Of a stretch of 62,412 nt of DNA, positions 26,236 through 34,517 are shown piece by piece; the stretch's first letter is position 1; each line of letters begins with the position of its first letter. The translations under genes were made by a program, and so were the position numbers. The stretch is taken from NCBI GenBank assembly GCA_036389715.1, contig DASVWH010000110.1, positions 1-62,412 of the forward strand, in the 5' to 3' direction. This DNA comes from DASVWH01 sp036389715 (GTDB taxonomy: Bacteria > Acidobacteriota > Blastocatellia > Pyrinomonadales > Pyrinomonadaceae). The notes beneath the pieces were generated by a model. It saw only the letters and a program-made list of their open reading frames with translations. It did not search any database and was not told where the DNA came from.

Positions 26236-26820
26236 ATGAGCGTCAGATTGGTTCGGGGCACGGTACTCCTTTTGCTACTGCTCACGCTGTTGCTCGCGGC
26301 GGGCTGCGGCGGCTCTATCTACAGGGTCAAGCCAGCCGTCGAAGCACCCGCCGGGGAGGGCAGGAGCGCGACGGCCGGAGGTTTTAGCGTCCGCGCCGTG
26401 CCGCTCCTTGCCGACGAGGAGAGCCAGGAGCTGTTTGAAGCCAACCTGCCGCTCGCAGGACTCCTGCCCGTGCGGTTTGAGCTGAGCAACGAGAGCGGCC
26501 AGCCACTCTCATTCAAGCGCGTTCGTTTCCGGCTGCGAGATGCGGACGGGCGTGAGTGGAAGGTGCGCTCGCCCAAACAGGTGGTCTCGCGCATCCTGGA
26601 TGCCAACGAGATTTACCTCTACAATCCGAACTCCCGCAAGAGGTTTGAAGAAGGGCTGGCCGCGCATGCCTTCGACGTGGCGACGCCGCTCGCGGCGGCC
26701 GGGCGGCGGCAGGGCCTGCTCTTCTTTCAGACGCCGAAGAAAGAGCAACTCACCGTCCGTGGCCGCCTGGTGCTGGCCATCGAAGGTTTGCCGCAGCCCG
26801 TCGAGTTGGCTTTGAATTAG
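26236..26820 (+). CDS. Lipoprotein of unknown function
   Basis: 194 residues with a lipoprotein signal (long Leu run, lipobox LAAGC), so it is probably anchored to the inner or outer membrane. The mature part predicts an Ig-like beta-sandwich: LPVRFELSNESGQPLSFKRV followed by RFRLRDADGREW suggests a DUF4352-like or late-embryogenesis-like fold. The stretch GRRQGLLFFQTPKKEQL precedes a final strand. I do not recognise a specific family. A GGAGG ribosome site lies just before ATG 26236, in close coupling with the response regulator. Confidence 0.8.
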   Translation: MSVRLVRGTVLLLLLLTLLLAAGCGGSIYRVKPAVEAPAGEGRSATAGGFSVRAVPLLADEESQELFEANLPLAGLLPVRFELSNESGQPLSFKRVRFRLRDADGREWKVRSPKQVVSRILDANEIYLYNPNSRKRFEEGLAAHAFDVATPLAAAGRRQGLLFFQTPKKEQLTVRGRLVLAIEGLPQPVELALN

Positions 26821-26871
26821 GAGTGGCTTTGAATTGAAGCCCCAAGGTTAACCGCGGGCGTGCTTAATCTG

Positions 26872-27336
26872 ATGAGAGAGCCTAGTCTTCAAGAGCAATA
26901 TTCGCCGCGGGGCGCCTGCTTCGGGTGCGGCCCGGCGAACGAGCGCGGCCTGCGGATTCGCAGCTTCGCGCAGGGCACGGAGGTCGTCTGCGACTGGCAG
27001 CCAGAGACTTACCATGAGGCGTATCCGGGGATGCTCAACGGCGGCATCATCGGCACGCTGCTCGATTGCCATTCAAATTGGGCGGCGGCCTGGCACTTGA
27101 TGCAGCGCACGGGCTCGCAGCACCCGCCCTGCACAGTGACGGCCGCCTACGCCGTCCGGCTGCTGCGCCCGACTCCGACCGGCGGCGTGCTCAAGCTCGC
27201 GGCCAGGGTGGTCGAATCGGAGGACGACCGCGCCGTCGTCGAAGCAGAGTTGAGCGCGGGCGGGAAAGTCTGCGCGACGTGCCGCGGGACCTTCGTCGCG
27301 GTCAGGCCGGGCCATCCGGCCTATCATCGCTGGTAA
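26872..27336 (+). CDS. PaaI-type hotdog thioesterase family protein
   Basis: 154 residues from ATG 26872; GTG 26860 is an in-frame alternative. The N-terminal CFGCGPANERGLRI motif and the hotdog-fold helix YPGMLNGGIIGTLLDCHSNW match PaaI/YiiD-like acyl-CoA thioesterases. The usual catalytic Asp/Asn region is represented by GIIGTLLDCH. Strands VTAAYAVRLLRPTPTGGVLK and VEAELSAGGKVCATCRGTF follow. The substrate is unknown. No fatty-acid genes are adjacent. Confidence 0.85.
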   Translation: MREPSLQEQYSPRGACFGCGPANERGLRIRSFAQGTEVVCDWQPETYHEAYPGMLNGGIIGTLLDCHSNWAAAWHLMQRTGSQHPPCTVTAAYAVRLLRPTPTGGVLKLAARVVESEDDRAVVEAELSAGGKVCATCRGTFVAVRPGHPAYHRW

Positions 27337-27613
27337 CGGCACGCCGCCGAAACCCCTTCCAGAGCCGCAATTATCCGGTCTCACACGGGCCGCCTCCCCT
27401 TAAAAAAAAACCGGCAGCGGTCCTTAGAATGTTCTTAACCGTACCGACTCCGTCCTTTGAGAGAGCTTACACTGCATTCTTAATAGTTTGGATTAGGCTG
27501 TCGCCAGGGCTGGAGTGTTTCCGTCCATAATCCTTCGATTTGTTCCCGACTACAATAGCGTCTCAGAAACGCTGAAGTTACTTGAACTAGTTTGATCCTC
27601 ACAGGTAATCTTT

Positions 27614-28054
27614 ATGCTGCACGATCAAAACTACATTCGCGTCCCCGTCACTGCCGATGGCCCCTCGGCCGTCAAGCAGACGCGGCCCGCGGCCCGGACG
27701 ATCATGGTCGTCGAGGACGATGACGATAGCCGTTTTATGATTAGAACCCTGCTGGAATTGAAGGGGTATCAGATCGTCGAAGCGCGCGACGGGCGGGAAG
27801 CCATCGAGTTGGCCGAGAGCGCACGGCCCGGACTAATCCTGATGGATTTACAACTGCCGCGCCTCAATGGATTTGCCGTCACGCGCCAGCTGCGCCAGCA
27901 TGACACGCTGTCCGATGTGCCGATAGTCATTCTTTCCGGCCATGACCCGGCCAAACACGGTGCGCTGGCGCGCGCTGCCGGGTGCAATGAATATCTGACC
28001 AAGCCGATTAACTTCGAGCTGCTCAACAAAGCGCTCGTCCGGCTCCTGCCCTGA
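27614..28054 (+). CDS. Single-domain response regulator (CheY-like)
   Basis: 146 residues: a ~28-residue leader and one receiver domain with VVEDDDDSRFM (acidic pocket), LILMDLQLPRLNGF (phospho-Asp), ILSGHD (Ser) and YLTKPINFELL (Lys). There is no output domain. The KPINFE C-terminal signature is shared with the regulator at 25785, suggesting paralogy. The 277 bases upstream contain an A-rich run and a TACAAT (27551-27556) that could be a -10, but no matching -35. Confidence 0.92.
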   Translation: MLHDQNYIRVPVTADGPSAVKQTRPAARTIMVVEDDDDSRFMIRTLLELKGYQIVEARDGREAIELAESARPGLILMDLQLPRLNGFAVTRQLRQHDTLSDVPIVILSGHDPAKHGALARAAGCNEYLTKPINFELLNKALVRLLP

Positions 28055-28104
28055 GCTTAAGGCCGGAGCCACGGGACCCTCTGCCCGGCAATCAACGGGG
28101 CGGC

Positions 28105-28656
28105 CTATTCACGGTCGCCCGCCGTCTCGTCGCCCTCTTCATTCTCGTCGCCTTCTTCGCCCTCGTTGCCTTCGTCGCTCGCGGGCTCGAACTCGCTCAT
28201 CCTGGCCAGCAGCCACTCCCTGAAGGTTTCGGCTTCCATCCCTTTGCCGGTCCAGCGCGCGCGGTCGAACATGACGAGCGCCATCATCAAGGCGTGATGC
28301 TGGCCCGCGCGGTCCTGCGCCAGCTCGAACTGGCGATAGAGACGGTCTATCAGCTCGACGCTGCTTTGCGCCGTCTCTGCGTCCTTGAAGCCGAGCTTGT
28401 TGGCAAAGAACTTCGAGTAGACGTTCATCGGGTGAGCGGTCGAGGTGTAGAGATCGAAATAGCCGCTCATCAATCCGGCTTCCTGCAAGATCGAGCCGAC
28501 GTAGCTCGGCCTGGAGCCCGTGATAATCGCCAGGTCTTCAATCTCATTCATCCCCGAAAGGTACAGTGAGATGATCTGATCCTTCTTGCTCGGACGACGC
28601 TGGCGCTGCTGCTGTGCGCGGCCGGGCTCGCCCTCCCGCTTCACCCTTGAACTCAT
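28105..28656 (-). CDS. Conserved hypothetical protein with helix-turn-helix-like core and acidic tail
   Basis: 183 residues from ATG 28656 (MSSRVKREGEPGR), chosen for the strong AGGAGGAG site upstream. A basic Gln/Arg-rich N-terminus is followed by KKDQIISLYLSGMNEIEDLA-IITGSRPSYVGSILQEAGL, which looks like a resolvase/sigma-type helix-turn-helix. A helical region follows (VELIDRLYRQFELAQDRAGQ). The last ~30 residues are almost all Glu/Asp/Gly/Asn. No named family is recognised; it may be a DNA-associated protein. Confidence 0.75.
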   Translation of the reverse strand: MSSRVKREGEPGRAQQQRQRRPSKKDQIISLYLSGMNEIEDLAIITGSRPSYVGSILQEAGLMSGYFDLYTSTAHPMNVYSKFFANKLGFKDAETAQSSVELIDRLYRQFELAQDRAGQHHALMMALVMFDRARWTGKGMEAETFREWLLARMSEFEPASDEGNEGEEGDENEEGDETAGDRE

Positions 28657-28844
28657 CAAACTCCTCCTCTGAACAATCCGGTCAACGCACCTGCGCCCGG
28701 CGTGCACGCTCTCGCGCCCTCCGGCCCAACTGAAGGTCACACGGGCACCGTCAGGTCGGACGCGAAGGGTTAGACGGCGCGCGTGACATGATGCGGCGGC
28801 GAGCGTTTAAAGGATGCGTGCCGCCCTGCTGCGCCCGTGCGCGA

Positions 28845-29057
28845 CTATTTCCCGGCCTTCTTGCCGGGCTTACGGTCGCCCTTATCGCCCTGTCCCGGCG
28901 GGGCTATCGTCTTGGCCTTGCGCTTCATGTCCTGCGAGAGCGAGCGGCCGACATCAACGACCTCTTCAAACCGGCCCTGATTATCGCGCCGCACGTAGCG
29001 CTTGTCCGTCCCCGTGTCTATCAATTCACGCTTGCGCGTACCCTTCTTGGTCGCCAT
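28845..29057 (-). CDS. Small basic conserved protein
   Basis: 70 residues, highly charged: KKGTRKRELIDTGTDKRYVR, then GRFEEVVDVGRSLSQD and a Lys/Gly-rich tail. The pattern ELIDTGTDKRYVRRD...GRF recurs in many small uncharacterised bacterial proteins, as I remember. A GGAGGAAACAG ribosome site precedes ATG 29057, supporting a real gene. It lies downstream of the LigD-type gene's 3' end on the same strand. Function unknown; the basic charge suggests nucleic-acid association. Confidence 0.75.
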   Translation of the reverse strand: MATKKGTRKRELIDTGTDKRYVRRDNQGRFEEVVDVGRSLSQDMKRKAKTIAPPGQGDKGDRKPGKKAGK

Positions 29058-29135
29058 CTGTTTCCTCCGTTCGTTTAGTTATCCGGCGTCTGCGTCTTCA
29101 CACGCCGGAGGGTTTCGCCTCTCTGTGAGAGGACT

Positions 29136-30755
29136 TCAAGAGGAGTTCGCCGAGGGCTTCGCCTTTGTCCGGCCCGCCTTGCCGTTCAGTGCTTCGAGCG
29201 CATCGCCGAGGTCCTGCCTTTCGGTCAGGACGGGCCCGAAGAGGTCGCCGCGATGAGCGATTCGCCTGAGCATGTTCTTGATGGTGAAATCCTGGATGGT
29301 CAGCTTCTTGCGCTTGACCTCGCTCCATTCGAGCGGGGCGGAGACGGTCGCGCCCCTGCGCGGGCGCACAGAGTAAGGCGCGACGACCGATTTGCCGCGC
29401 GCGTTCTGCATATGGTCCAGGTAGATTTGGCCGCGCTTGCGTCCCTTCAAAGAGCGTTCGACGGTCGCGATTGACGAGTTCTCGGCGGCCACCTGCGTCG
29501 CGATTCGCTCGGCCAGTTCCGCCACCTCCAGATAACTGTAAACGGGCTTGATGGGCACGTAGACGTGCAGGCCCCTGGAGCCTGAAGTCTTCGGATAGCC
29601 CTTGAGGCCGAGCCGGTCGAGGACATCCTTGACGGCCAGCGCCAGCTCGCAGATGGTGCTGAACTCGATGCCTTCTCCGGGGTCCAGGTCGAAGACGAGC
29701 CAGTCCGGGTGCTCCGGGTCCTGCACGCGAGAGTGCCAGGGATGGCGCTCTATCGCGCCGAGGTTCGCCATGTAGAGCAGGCTTGCCAGGCCCCCGCCGA
29801 CGATGTAATCCACAGCATGCCCCTGGACGGCTTCCAGCTCGGCCGTCCGCACGTAACCGGGCGCTTCGTCAACATCATGCTGGTGAAACGAGCCGCCCGC
29901 GATGCCATCGGGGTAACGCTTCATAATCAGCGGCCGGTCTTTGAGATAGGGCAGAATGTATTTCGAGACCTCGTAGTAATAGCCGATGAGGTCGCCCTTC
30001 GTGTAGCCTTCGTCCGGCCAGTAAACCTTGTCCAGATGCGTCAGCGAGACGACCGCCTCGCGCCCGGCCCTGACGTTGAGATCGCCCGCGAGGTTCCCCG
30101 TCTTGAAAGCGCGGCTCGCCGGGATGGCTTTGGAGTCCGGCTGCCGCTGCTCCTTGACGCCGTGCTTGACGACGGCCTTGCGGGCCGCGCCCGTGCGCCG
30201 CCCGGCGGCCTTTTCCCTGCGCTCGAACTCACCGCCCGCGTCATCCGTCGGCACTAGCAAATCCAGCTTCCAGCCGGGCCGCGCAAATTCGTCGCGGCTC
30301 TTAATCAGCAGCCATTGATTCTCCCTGCTGCCCATGCGGACGAGGTTGAACTCGCCTGCGAGCTTGCGCCCGCTCAGGCGGAACTTGAGCTTGCCCGCGG
30401 CGAGCTGCACGAGCGGGTCGTCGCCGACGGTCAGCTCATACTCGCCTTCGTCCCAGATCATGTGCTCGCCCGCGCCGTAGTTTCCGGCGGGGATGTGTCC
30501 CTGGAATCTCAGATATTCGACGGGATGGTCTTCGGTGGGAACGGCGAGCCGCTTTTCAGCGGGGTCGAGCGAAGGGCCTCTACGGATGGACCAGGATTTG
30601 AGAACGCCGCCCATTTCGAGCCGGAAATCGAAGTGGAGCATCGAAGCGTGATGCTCCTGGACGACGAAGCGCCGCCCGTCGCTCTTTGAGAGCTTGCCCC
30701 TGGGCTCTGGCGTCTTCCTGAAATCCCGCTTTTGATGATAGGTCTCAAGCCCCAT
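29136..30755 (-). CDS. ligD: LigD-type 3'-phosphoesterase plus polymerase/primase protein without ligase domain
   Basis: 539 residues. The N-terminal third is the LigD 3'-phosphoesterase domain (HFDFRLEMGGVLKSWSIRRG, VEYLRFQGHIPAGNYGAG). A basic Arg/Lys/Ala linker (about 185-225) leads to the LigD polymerase (archaeo-eukaryotic primase) domain: LTHLDKVYWPDEGYTKGDLI, the metal-binding FDLDPGEG, KTSGSRGLHVYVPIKP and SVRPRRGATVSAPLEW. These activities clean and fill ends in bacterial non-homologous end joining. The ATP-dependent ligase domain of three-domain LigD is absent, but a separate ATP-dependent ligase is encoded divergently at 31692. No Ku gene is in the window. Confidence 0.93.
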   Translation of the reverse strand: MGLETYHQKRDFRKTPEPRGKLSKSDGRRFVVQEHHASMLHFDFRLEMGGVLKSWSIRRGPSLDPAEKRLAVPTEDHPVEYLRFQGHIPAGNYGAGEHMIWDEGEYELTVGDDPLVQLAAGKLKFRLSGRKLAGEFNLVRMGSRENQWLLIKSRDEFARPGWKLDLLVPTDDAGGEFERREKAAGRRTGAARKAVVKHGVKEQRQPDSKAIPASRAFKTGNLAGDLNVRAGREAVVSLTHLDKVYWPDEGYTKGDLIGYYYEVSKYILPYLKDRPLIMKRYPDGIAGGSFHQHDVDEAPGYVRTAELEAVQGHAVDYIVGGGLASLLYMANLGAIERHPWHSRVQDPEHPDWLVFDLDPGEGIEFSTICELALAVKDVLDRLGLKGYPKTSGSRGLHVYVPIKPVYSYLEVAELAERIATQVAAENSSIATVERSLKGRKRGQIYLDHMQNARGKSVVAPYSVRPRRGATVSAPLEWSEVKRKKLTIQDFTIKNMLRRIAHRGDLFGPVLTERQDLGDALEALNGKAGRTKAKPSANSS

Positions 30756-30924
30756 CTTGATCCCCCGCCGGTCAGTAGGCCGATCAACTGCGCGATAGCT
30801 TATCCGATTTATCGTTTAATTCCAATACAGTTAAAATACATGACTGTCTACTTATGACTCACTGCGGCCAGGCCAGCGAATCCCGCGCTGCTCATTGCAA
30901 GCGAGAGGCCGCGAAGAGCTGCGG

Positions 30925-31494
30925 CTACAACTTCCTGAGCACGCGCTTGAGCAGGGCGAAGTCCTCTTTGACCTTCCGGCCGAGGTCTTCCCTGTAGAAC
31001 CTGACGGCCGGATGATAGCCGACCAGGTAGCTGCGCCCCTCATGCTCGATGATGCGCCCGCGCGCCTCGTTGACGCTCTTGACGCCGAGCATCCTTCTGG
31101 CCGCGACGAGGCCGAGCAGCACGACGAGCTTCGGATTAATCAGCTCGATCTGCTCGAAGAGATAGTTCGAGGTGCAGGTTTCGACTTCCAGGCGCTTGGG
31201 GGTGCGGTTCTTCGGCGGGCGGCATTTGACCGTATTGGTGATGAAGAAGTCTGCACGGCTGATGCCCGTTCCTTCGAGCACGTGATCCAGGTAGCGTCCG
31301 GCCGAGCCGACGAACGGGTGGCCGCTCTCGTCCTCTTCTTTGCCCGGCGCTTCCCCGATAATCATCACTTTCGCGGACAGCCTGCCGTCGCCCGGCACGG
31401 CCAGGGTACGCGACTCGTGCAGAGGGCACTTGATGCAGACGCGAATCTGCGCCGCCAGTTCTTCGAGCCTGCCCGCCCTCCTCGATTTCGCCAT
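30925..31494 (-). CDS. Type-4 (Fe-S) uracil-DNA glycosylase
   Basis: 190 residues from ATG 31494 (MAKSRRAGR), with GAGGGGGAG just upstream; a second ATG at 31497 is possible. It removes uracil from DNA in base excision repair. Family-4 marks are motif A GEAPGKEEDESGHPFVGSAG, motif B region GYHPAV, and Cys residues in CIKCPLHE, VKCRPP and ETCTSNYL that would hold the 4Fe-4S cluster. It lies upstream of and on the same strand as the LigD-type gene (169-bp gap) and is divergent from the DNA ligase. Confidence 0.93.
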   Translation of the reverse strand: MAKSRRAGRLEELAAQIRVCIKCPLHESRTLAVPGDGRLSAKVMIIGEAPGKEEDESGHPFVGSAGRYLDHVLEGTGISRADFFITNTVKCRPPKNRTPKRLEVETCTSNYLFEQIELINPKLVVLLGLVAARRMLGVKSVNEARGRIIEHEGRSYLVGYHPAVRFYREDLGRKVKEDFALLKRVLRKL

Positions 31495-31538
31495 CATCTC
31501 CCCCTCGACGAACCGCAAGGCTTGCAATTTACCATTAT

Positions 31539-31690
31539 GGGTAAATAGTAATAAGGGTAAATAGTAAATGGTCAATCGTGAATAGTAAAAGCCGGAGGGC
31601 GGCGGCGGCTTTCAGCAATCGCCCTTAATCTATTTCCGATTGACCATTTACTATTTACCATTGACGATTGACGATTTACTATTCACTGCT
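31539..31690. repeat. Heptamer-repeat hairpin 4 (gtaaata/gtcaatc units) between divergent repair genes
   Basis: The left arm (31539-31593) carries gtaaata, gtaaata, gtaaatg, gtcaatc, gtgaata units. The right arm (31639-31690) is the reverse complement of gtgaata, gtaaatc, gtcaatc, gtcaatg, gtaaata, gtaaatg, gtcaatc. This is the longest member of the family. It fills the intergenic space between the uracil-DNA glycosylase and DNA ligase starts and gives each gene a spurious MTIYY in-frame extension. Confidence 0.87.
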
Positions 31691-31691
31691 A

Positions 31692-33323
31692 ATGAAGTTC
31701 TCTAAACTTGCACAGACCTACGACCGGATTCAGGAGGCGCGCGGCGAGCCGCAGCGGGTTCAGCTGCTGGCGGAGCTGTTTCGCGGCGCAGATGCGAAGA
31801 CGTTGGCGGCGTTGGCGCACCTGACGATGGGCGAGCTGGTTGACCCGCAGTTGTCGGACAGGCTCGGCATCGGCCCCGGCACGATCAGGGGCGCGCTGGC
31901 CGTTCTTTCCGGTAAGCCCGAGAGCGTGCTTGACGACGAGGTCAGGCAGACGGGCGACATGAGCGAAGTGGTCGCCGCGCACGCGGGCGGCGCTGACCGC
32001 CTGACGGTCAATGCGCTCCGGCTGCGCGTTAACCGCGCCGTCAGCCGCGACGAAGACAGGCTCCAACTGCTCGCACACATCTTCGCCGAGACGACCGCCG
32101 CGGGCGCTAAGTATTTCACGCGGATGGTGCTCAACCAGATGCGTATCGGCGTCGGCGAGCGTACGCTGACCAGGGCCATCGCCAGGGCTTTCGAGGTTGA
32201 CGCGGGGGCGGTCGAGCGTCTCTACGCGATGACCAACGACATGGGGCTGGCCGCCGCCCGCGCCAGGCAGGGCGCACGCGCCCTGGAGCGTGCCGGGCTC
32301 GTGCTCTTTCGCCCTTATCAATTTATGAACGCGCACAAGATGGACGACCCGGCGGAGATATTCGCGCGGCTGGCGGGCAAGCAGATCATCTTCGAGGTCA
32401 AGTATGACGGGGCGCGCCTGCAAATTCATCTCAAGGCCGGACGCGAGCCCGAAGTGAGGCTCTATTCGCGCCGTCTCAACGACGACACGGCGGCCATGCC
32501 GGATGTCGTTCGCGCCCTGCGGCAGGCCTGGCAGGGCGGCGACGCCATTCTGGAAGGCGAAGCGGTCGCCTACGACGCCGAGTTGAAGAAGAAGCAGCCC
32601 TTCCAGTCGGTCCTGATGCGCCTCGGGCGCGTCCATGCGATAGCGGAGAAAGCGCGCGAGATTCCACTTGTCCTGCATCTCTTCGAGCTGCTCTATCACG
32701 ACGGCGAGGACATGATGAACGTCCCGCAGGCCGAGCGCCGCCGCAGGCTGAAAACTCTTTTCCGCCCGACCGACCGCGTGAAGATGACCGACGAAGTCGT
32801 CTCGGACCGGCGCGCCGACGAAGAGAGATTCTTCAAGCAGGCCGTCAAGTCCGGGCATGAAGGGCTGGTCGCCAAGGACCCGGATGCGCCGTACCTGCCG
32901 GGCAAGCGGACCGACTACTGGATGAAGATCAAGCCCGCGTTTGAGACCCTGGATGTCGTCGTGGTCGGCGCCATCTGGGGCTCCGGGCGCAGGCGCGGGC
33001 TGCTGTCGAGTCTCGTCATCGCCATCCGCGACGAGGACGAGTTCAAGACGGTCGGCAAGGTCGGGACCGGATTCTCCGAGGAGCTGCTTAGAGAGTTGAC
33101 CGCGAAGCTCGAACCGCAAATCATCACGGCGCGCGGGCGTAACGTCGAGCTGGAGCCGGAGATGGTCATCGAGGTTGATTTCCAGGACATTCAAAAGACC
33201 CGCGCCTACGAAGCCGGTTACGTGCTGCGCATCCCGCGCTTCAGGCGCGAGCGCACGGACAAGAGCAGACGCGAGGCCGACACGCTGGCGCGCCTCAAGC
33301 GGCTCTACGATCAATCGCATTAA
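31692..33323 (+). CDS. ATP-dependent DNA ligase (archaeal/eukaryal type)
   Basis: 543 residues from ATG 31692 (MKFSKLAQTYDRIQ); the frame runs further upstream only through repeat DNA. It has the N-terminal helical DNA-binding domain seen in archaeal and eukaryal ligases. The nucleotidyltransferase core has the adenylation motif KYDG (K237, in FEVKYDGARLQIH). Later motifs are ILEGEAVAYD, HEGLVAKDPDAPYLPGKRTD and YWMKIKP, followed by an OB-fold. The architecture is that of single-subunit ligases found in archaea and some bacteria beside the NAD-dependent LigA. It probably supplies the joining step for the LigD-type protein. Confidence 0.95.
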   Translation: MKFSKLAQTYDRIQEARGEPQRVQLLAELFRGADAKTLAALAHLTMGELVDPQLSDRLGIGPGTIRGALAVLSGKPESVLDDEVRQTGDMSEVVAAHAGGADRLTVNALRLRVNRAVSRDEDRLQLLAHIFAETTAAGAKYFTRMVLNQMRIGVGERTLTRAIARAFEVDAGAVERLYAMTNDMGLAAARARQGARALERAGLVLFRPYQFMNAHKMDDPAEIFARLAGKQIIFEVKYDGARLQIHLKAGREPEVRLYSRRLNDDTAAMPDVVRALRQAWQGGDAILEGEAVAYDAELKKKQPFQSVLMRLGRVHAIAEKAREIPLVLHLFELLYHDGEDMMNVPQAERRRRLKTLFRPTDRVKMTDEVVSDRRADEERFFKQAVKSGHEGLVAKDPDAPYLPGKRTDYWMKIKPAFETLDVVVVGAIWGSGRRRGLLSSLVIAIRDEDEFKTVGKVGTGFSEELLRELTAKLEPQIITARGRNVELEPEMVIEVDFQDIQKTRAYEAGYVLRIPRFRRERTDKSRREADTLARLKRLYDQSH

Positions 33324-33458
33324 TGGAAGCGGAGGCGGGCCGCAAGTGATCCTCTTTCAATTCGGGCTGACGGCTTTAAGCATCAAGGGGTGGGCTTCGG
33401 TGGGAAGGCTTTGCGAGAGCGCGCCTTCCCTTCCTCCTCGGAAGAAAGGAAACACCTG

Positions 33459-33917
33459 ATGAGAGCAAGTATCGGAAGAAAAGCCGGACTCTTTTTAGCC
33501 AGCCTGGTCCTGATGGGCCTCGCCGCCGACACAGTTTCGATGGCACGGCCTCCGCTGCCCAATCCCGTCCTGGTCTTCGTCGGGCAGGAGTTCTATTCGG
33601 CCAGCGGCAAGCAGTGGACGCGCTACAGGTACACGGTCGAGAACCTGGCCGTCTACCCGAACGAGCTTTTCGCGGCCGCGCCCAACCTCCCGCCCTGCGG
33701 GCAGAACACGAAGTCCGCGCGCACCTGGGTGGACATCTACGACCAGAACGGAAAACGGCTCTACGGATTCTGCGCCCTCGGAAATCACGACGGTCTGGGT
33801 AAACTCTGGTTCGCGCTGGAGAGCAATGCAATTCCTCCGAGCTATGTCTATATCGAGTTGAATGACAGGCAGACGGCGACCAAGTATAAGTCCAACCTGG
33901 CCGAGACTACGCAATAG
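33459..33917 (+). CDS. Secreted hypothetical protein
   Basis: 152 residues from ATG 33459, chosen for the AAAGGA site upstream and the signal peptide that follows (RKAGLFLASLVLMGLAADTV). The mature part is a likely beta-sandwich with YRYTVENLAVYPNELFAAA, PPCGQNTKSARTWVDIYD, LYGFCALGNHDGLGKLWFAL and PSYVYIELNDRQTATKYKSN; the two Cys could pair. Similar small proteins occur widely as secreted hypotheticals, but I recall no assigned function. A weak hairpin (33402-33430) lies between it and the ligase gene. Confidence 0.75.
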   Translation: MRASIGRKAGLFLASLVLMGLAADTVSMARPPLPNPVLVFVGQEFYSASGKQWTRYRYTVENLAVYPNELFAAAPNLPPCGQNTKSARTWVDIYDQNGKRLYGFCALGNHDGLGKLWFALESNAIPPSYVYIELNDRQTATKYKSNLAETTQ

Positions 33918-34110
33918 GCTGCACGGTATCAGGCAAGGCTTCGGACCCTCTCGCGCGCAGAGGACCGCGCCGCGCATCTCTTCGCCGCCGGGTATCTCGC
34001 CGCCGGGCATCCGGGCCGTTTGCCTGCATTGATATTTCTCCGCGCAGACATTGAACGGGTGGACGCGGGCCGAGGGCCGGGCTCCGACGCCGGATATTGA
34101 CGAGGCAGTG

Positions 34111-34470
34111 ATGAGTCCAGAGGACGCGGCGGCGCTGATTATTTCCGAAGCAGGGACGAGCCGGGACGGCTTGCTGCCGGTTGTCCGCAACGGCCAGGAC
34201 CCCGGCGAGGAGAGAATGCGCCGCCTCATCTCGGCCCTCTGGACCGTATACCATTCGCTGGTCGGCCGGACGGAGCTGGACCGGAATCTGGCCGCCGCGC
34301 TCTTCACGCTCGGCTCGGATGTGCCGTTGACGATCAGCGCCCTGGCGAGCAAAGGCGTGAGCTGGCGCAGGGGGTTCATGGAGACGGAGGTCTACGAGCT
34401 ACTGATGGCCGTGCAGAGCATCTTCGAGGATAGATGGCTGGAGACGGAGCCGACCGAGACGATTCATTGA
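34111..34470 (+). CDS. Conserved hypothetical protein
   Basis: 119 residues from ATG 34111, supported by GAGG 5 nt upstream. Predicted mostly helical, with EERMRRLISALWTVYHSLVG, then TELDRNLAAALFTLGSDVPL and ETEVYELLMAVQSIFEDRWL. No signal peptide or known motif. It is followed 47 bp later by another unrecognised gene on the same strand, suggesting a two-gene unit. Confidence 0.65.
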   Translation: MSPEDAAALIISEAGTSRDGLLPVVRNGQDPGEERMRRLISALWTVYHSLVGRTELDRNLAAALFTLGSDVPLTISALASKGVSWRRGFMETEVYELLMAVQSIFEDRWLETEPTETIH

Positions 34471-34517
34471 AGCCGTGCAGGCGCGACGAGGGACGAAGAC
34501 GGACCAGGGAGGCGAGA

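Noticed and set aside
31539..31690. Heptamer hairpin considered as terminal inverted repeats of a small transposable element
   Set aside because: No internal gene, no target-site duplication visible, and the arms are tandem heptamers rather than unique ends.
31689..33320. Long minus-strand frame (about 543 codons) opposite the DNA ligase gene
   Set aside because: The ligase frame has conserved ligase motifs; the opposite frame is a GC-rich shadow without recognisable domains.
33402..33430. gggaaggc/gccttccc hairpin as a terminator of the DNA ligase gene
   Set aside because: Eight-bp stem with no following T-run; too weak to list as a feature.
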